44,607 nt of DNA from an uncultured Flavobacteriales bacterium (GTDB lineage: Bacteria > Bacteroidota > Bacteroidia > Flavobacteriales_G > Salibacteraceae), in contig CALSPD010000025.1 of assembly GCA_943788145.1 (NCBI GenBank), forward strand, positions 1 to 44,607. The letters run 5' to 3'. The notes below the pieces were generated by a model. The model was not told the DNA's origin and did no database searches. It saw only the letters and a program-made list of their open reading frames with translations. Shown piece after piece: positions 43,134 through 44,607 of the stretch; position 1 is the stretch's first letter; the number at the start of each line of letters is the position of its first letter. Made by a program: the position numbers and the translations under genes.

Positions 43134-44083
43134 AAAATCAATCATTCACAAAAAGTATTTCAAAATTTAATAGTGCAACCTTTAAAATAAACGCTTATTC
43201 AAAAAAGACAGAAACTATTCCAGTATTCTATACAGATTTATTTTTTGAGAGTATTTCTGACACTTATCTCGATGTAGAAACAGATGAATGGAAATGGGAA
43301 CCTGCGTTAGATTTTATACCAATAATAATTCCAGAGAACTATTTAAACCTTTATAATTTTGGCTTCGCTGAAAGTCAGGGTTTACCTGTCCTATCAAAAA
43401 ATACTATTTCACAGATTGAATTCAACATTCAGGTCTCAGGTAATCATAAATCCAAAGACTATAAAAGTAAAATTGTAGGTTTCTCAAATAAGGTAAATTC
43501 AATATTAGTTCCATCAGAGTTTTTATCTTGGGCAAATAAAGAATTTGGCAACTTAAGTAGAAACAAAACAAGTCGTGTTTTAATTGAGTTTAATGACCCA
43601 TCAGATAAAACTATCTTTGAATATTTCAATAAAAATAATTATTCAATAAATAAGGAAAAATTAGAGTTTAGTAAACTTGTGTTTTTCTTTAAATCTGCTA
43701 TGTTTTTTGTGTTTTTTATTGCTCTTGTAATTATTATTCTATCTATCTCATTTATTCTATTAAGTCTCAATTTACTAATTCAGAGGAATAAAGAGTTACT
43801 CTTGAATTTGTATAATATTGGTTATAATCATAATAGAATTGCAAAGTTTTATCAAGTTTTTATCAGTTTAACTACTGTTATATCAATAATTACATCATTA
43901 ATAATTAGCAATTTTATAAGGAATTACTATTTAGAAAAAATCATTAATTTATTTGATTTTACAGCAAACAAGAACTACATACTATTATTTGGTATATCAT
44001 TAATTTTGATATTGATTATATCGTACAATATATTGATAATTAAGAATATAAAAAAGATTGTTATACCGAGAAATGAAAAATAA
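43118..44083 (+). CDS. ABC permease, main fragment (periplasmic domain and three membrane helices)
   Basis: 321 residues in the frame following the break at about 43117; no start codon of its own. Residues 1-185 are the periplasmic domain (FYTDLFFESISDTYLDV, FIPIIIPENYLNLYNF, SILVPSEFLSWANKEFG). Three hydrophobic helices follow (from 43,690: AMFFVFFIALVIIILSISF; LTTVISIITSLIISNFI; LLFGISLILILIISYNILII), with NLYNIGYNHNRIAKFY between the first two. Four helices plus a large periplasmic loop is the MacB/LolC/FtsX permease layout, in agreement with the upstream ATPase. The last ATG-initiated part alone would start at 43,700. Confidence 0.7.
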   Translation, partial: EIKELENQSFTKSISKFNSATFKINAYSKKTETIPVFYTDLFFESISDTYLDVETDEWKWEPALDFIPIIIPENYLNLYNFGFAESQGLPVLSKNTISQIEFNIQVSGNHKSKDYKSKIVGFSNKVNSILVPSEFLSWANKEFGNLSRNKTSRVLIEFNDPSDKTIFEYFNKNNYSINKEKLEFSKLVFFFKSAMFFVFFIALVIIILSISFILLSLNLLIQRNKELLLNLYNIGYNHNRIAKFYQVFISLTTVISIITSLIISNFIRNYYLEKIINLFDFTANKNYILLFGISLILILIISYNILIIKNIKKIVIPRNEK

Positions 44084-44085
44084 CG

Positions 44086-44221
44086 AAACGCTAACAATAA
44101 ATATACGTAATGCGGGGCGATTTGGTAGATTTGAGCATTAAAACATTTAATAAACAATGTAGCGTTTTTTGATAGTGAAGTGCCTTGAAATCCCGCACTA
44201 CGCATATTCGAGCCGTTGGTT
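44086..44221. other. attC-like recombination site 2
   Basis: R'' GCTAAC (44090-44095) and R' GTTGGT (44215-44220) flank arms AATATACGTAATGCGGG (44100-44116) and CCCGCACTACGCATATT (44192-44208), which pair in 15 of 17 positions. The two mismatches are again A-C on the top and G-T on the bottom strand. A 75-base apical part makes this site longer than site 1. It shares GCTAACAAT, three bases, TATA at the left and ATAYWCGRRMCGTTRG at the right with site 1. It begins 2 bases after the permease stop. Confidence 0.75.
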
Positions 44222-44239
44222 GCAATTAAAAAAAAGTAA

Positions 44240-44607
44240 ATGGAAAAGAAGAAAATTGAAAATCCTAAACTCTACAAGTTTCTAGATATAAAATATTCGT
44301 ATAAGAGCGGATTAGAAGATATTATGAACTTTGTTAGCCATCTAAAACCTATCATTGAAAAAGAAGATGAACAGGATTTTAAAACTACATTTCAGCGATA
44401 ACTGCAGCATTTAAAAAGGCTGGACTTGAAATACCTGCGGAAGGGGAAACATTGGAACCAACTGAAGATCAGAAAAAACTTATCTATAAGAATCTCGTCC
44501 TTCCAGAACCTAAATCTCCAAATAAAAATGGACACTTATGGAAAAGTAATTTTGTTCTTTTAATAAGCTGTTTTGAATATCTAATATCAGATATTATTAC
44601 TTTTTAT
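44240..44607 (+). pseudogene. first gene of cassette 3, frame-broken and cut by the window end
   Basis: ATG at 44240 opens 53 residues (MEKKKIENPKLYKFLDIKYS and on) ending at TAA 44399-44401. A second frame reads ISAITAAFKKAGLEIPAEGE and continues open to the end of the window, with SNFVLLISCFEYLISDIITF. One missing base near 44390 explains this. The last helix resembles those of HEPN/RiboL-PSP-type proteins, but too little is present for more than a guess. It starts 24 bases after the cassette boundary at 44215/44216. Confidence 0.5.

Larger units (their letters stand above)
40314..44215 (+). mobile_element. cassette 2: lipoprotein and ABC transporter
   Basis: 3,902 bases from TT of GTTAGCGTTC (40313-40322) to G of the second attC-like site. 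AACGCTAAC at 44087-44095 is the reverse complement of the cassette's own first nine bases GTTAGCGTT, while the R' box beyond it (GTTGGT) differs because it belongs to the next cassette. It contains three co-directional genes 2 bases apart and is very AT-rich. Most integron cassettes carry one gene, so this is a large one. The 54 bases before the first ATG have no TAnnTTTG box. Confidence 0.75.

Overview
This window is a chromosomal segment from a member of Bacteroidota, most likely a marine or freshwater Flavobacteriia relative. The evidence is a TonB receptor with a carboxypeptidase-like plug extension, PorE-like proteins (TPR, PD40 propeller, regulatory fold, OmpA), SprB-type repeats on a protein with a type IX secretion sorting domain, DUF2723, and many -7 boxes of the Bacteroidota consensus TAnnTTTG close to start codons. 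No rRNA, tRNA, CRISPR array or insertion sequence was seen.

Layout. 1-2.1 kb (minus): an LpoB-like lipoprotein and a COG3014-like lipoprotein, separated by a hairpin. 2.3-5.7 kb: a large DUF2723 membrane glycosyltransferase-like protein with a clear terminator. 5.9-9.3 kb: a secreted A-A-B repeat protein that runs out of frame into a 5'-truncated OmpA protein. 9.35-12.6 kb: a promoter and a tight operon of YfiR-like, TPR and HAMP-SpoIIE phosphatase genes. 12.9-15.3 kb (minus): a TonB receptor. 15.4-16.8 kb: a 2-oxoacid dehydrogenase E2. 16.8-22.2 kb: two tandem PorE-like genes, both interrupted by small lesions. 22.3-25.7 kb: an exonuclease, a fumarylacetoacetate-hydrolase-family protein, then a minus-strand operon of ChaN-like, thioesterase and esterase genes. 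25.8-31 kb: a 1,708-residue M43 metalloprotease/SprB-repeat surface protein. 31-37.4 kb: a GNAT acetyltransferase, an AIM24-family protein, rlmF, tpx and a sortilin-like beta-propeller protein.

The most unusual part is 37.4 kb to the right end. A tyrosine recombinase is followed by an array of cassettes that are visibly more AT-rich than the rest of the window. Each complete cassette starts with G^TTAGC... and ends in a folded attC-like site whose R'' box is the exact reverse complement of that cassette's own first bases (10 of 10 for cassette 1, 9 consecutive for cassette 2). This is the end signature of integron cassettes, but the recombinase lacks the insertion typical of IntI and carries an extra N-terminal domain of about 100 residues. 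Cassette 1 carries a class III nucleotidyl-cyclase-like protein and an McrA-like HNH nuclease. Cassette 2 carries a DUF4836-like lipoprotein with an ABC ATPase and permease. Cassette 3 leaves the window. A TAnnTTTG box ends exactly on the crossover G next to the recombinase, so the platform may supply the cassette promoter.

Caution: several genes carry single-base frame breaks or short tandem duplications (near 16,973, 17,611, 19,718, 43,117 and 44,390, and the 7,241-7,263 junction). They may be real decay or variation, or errors in the underlying assembly.
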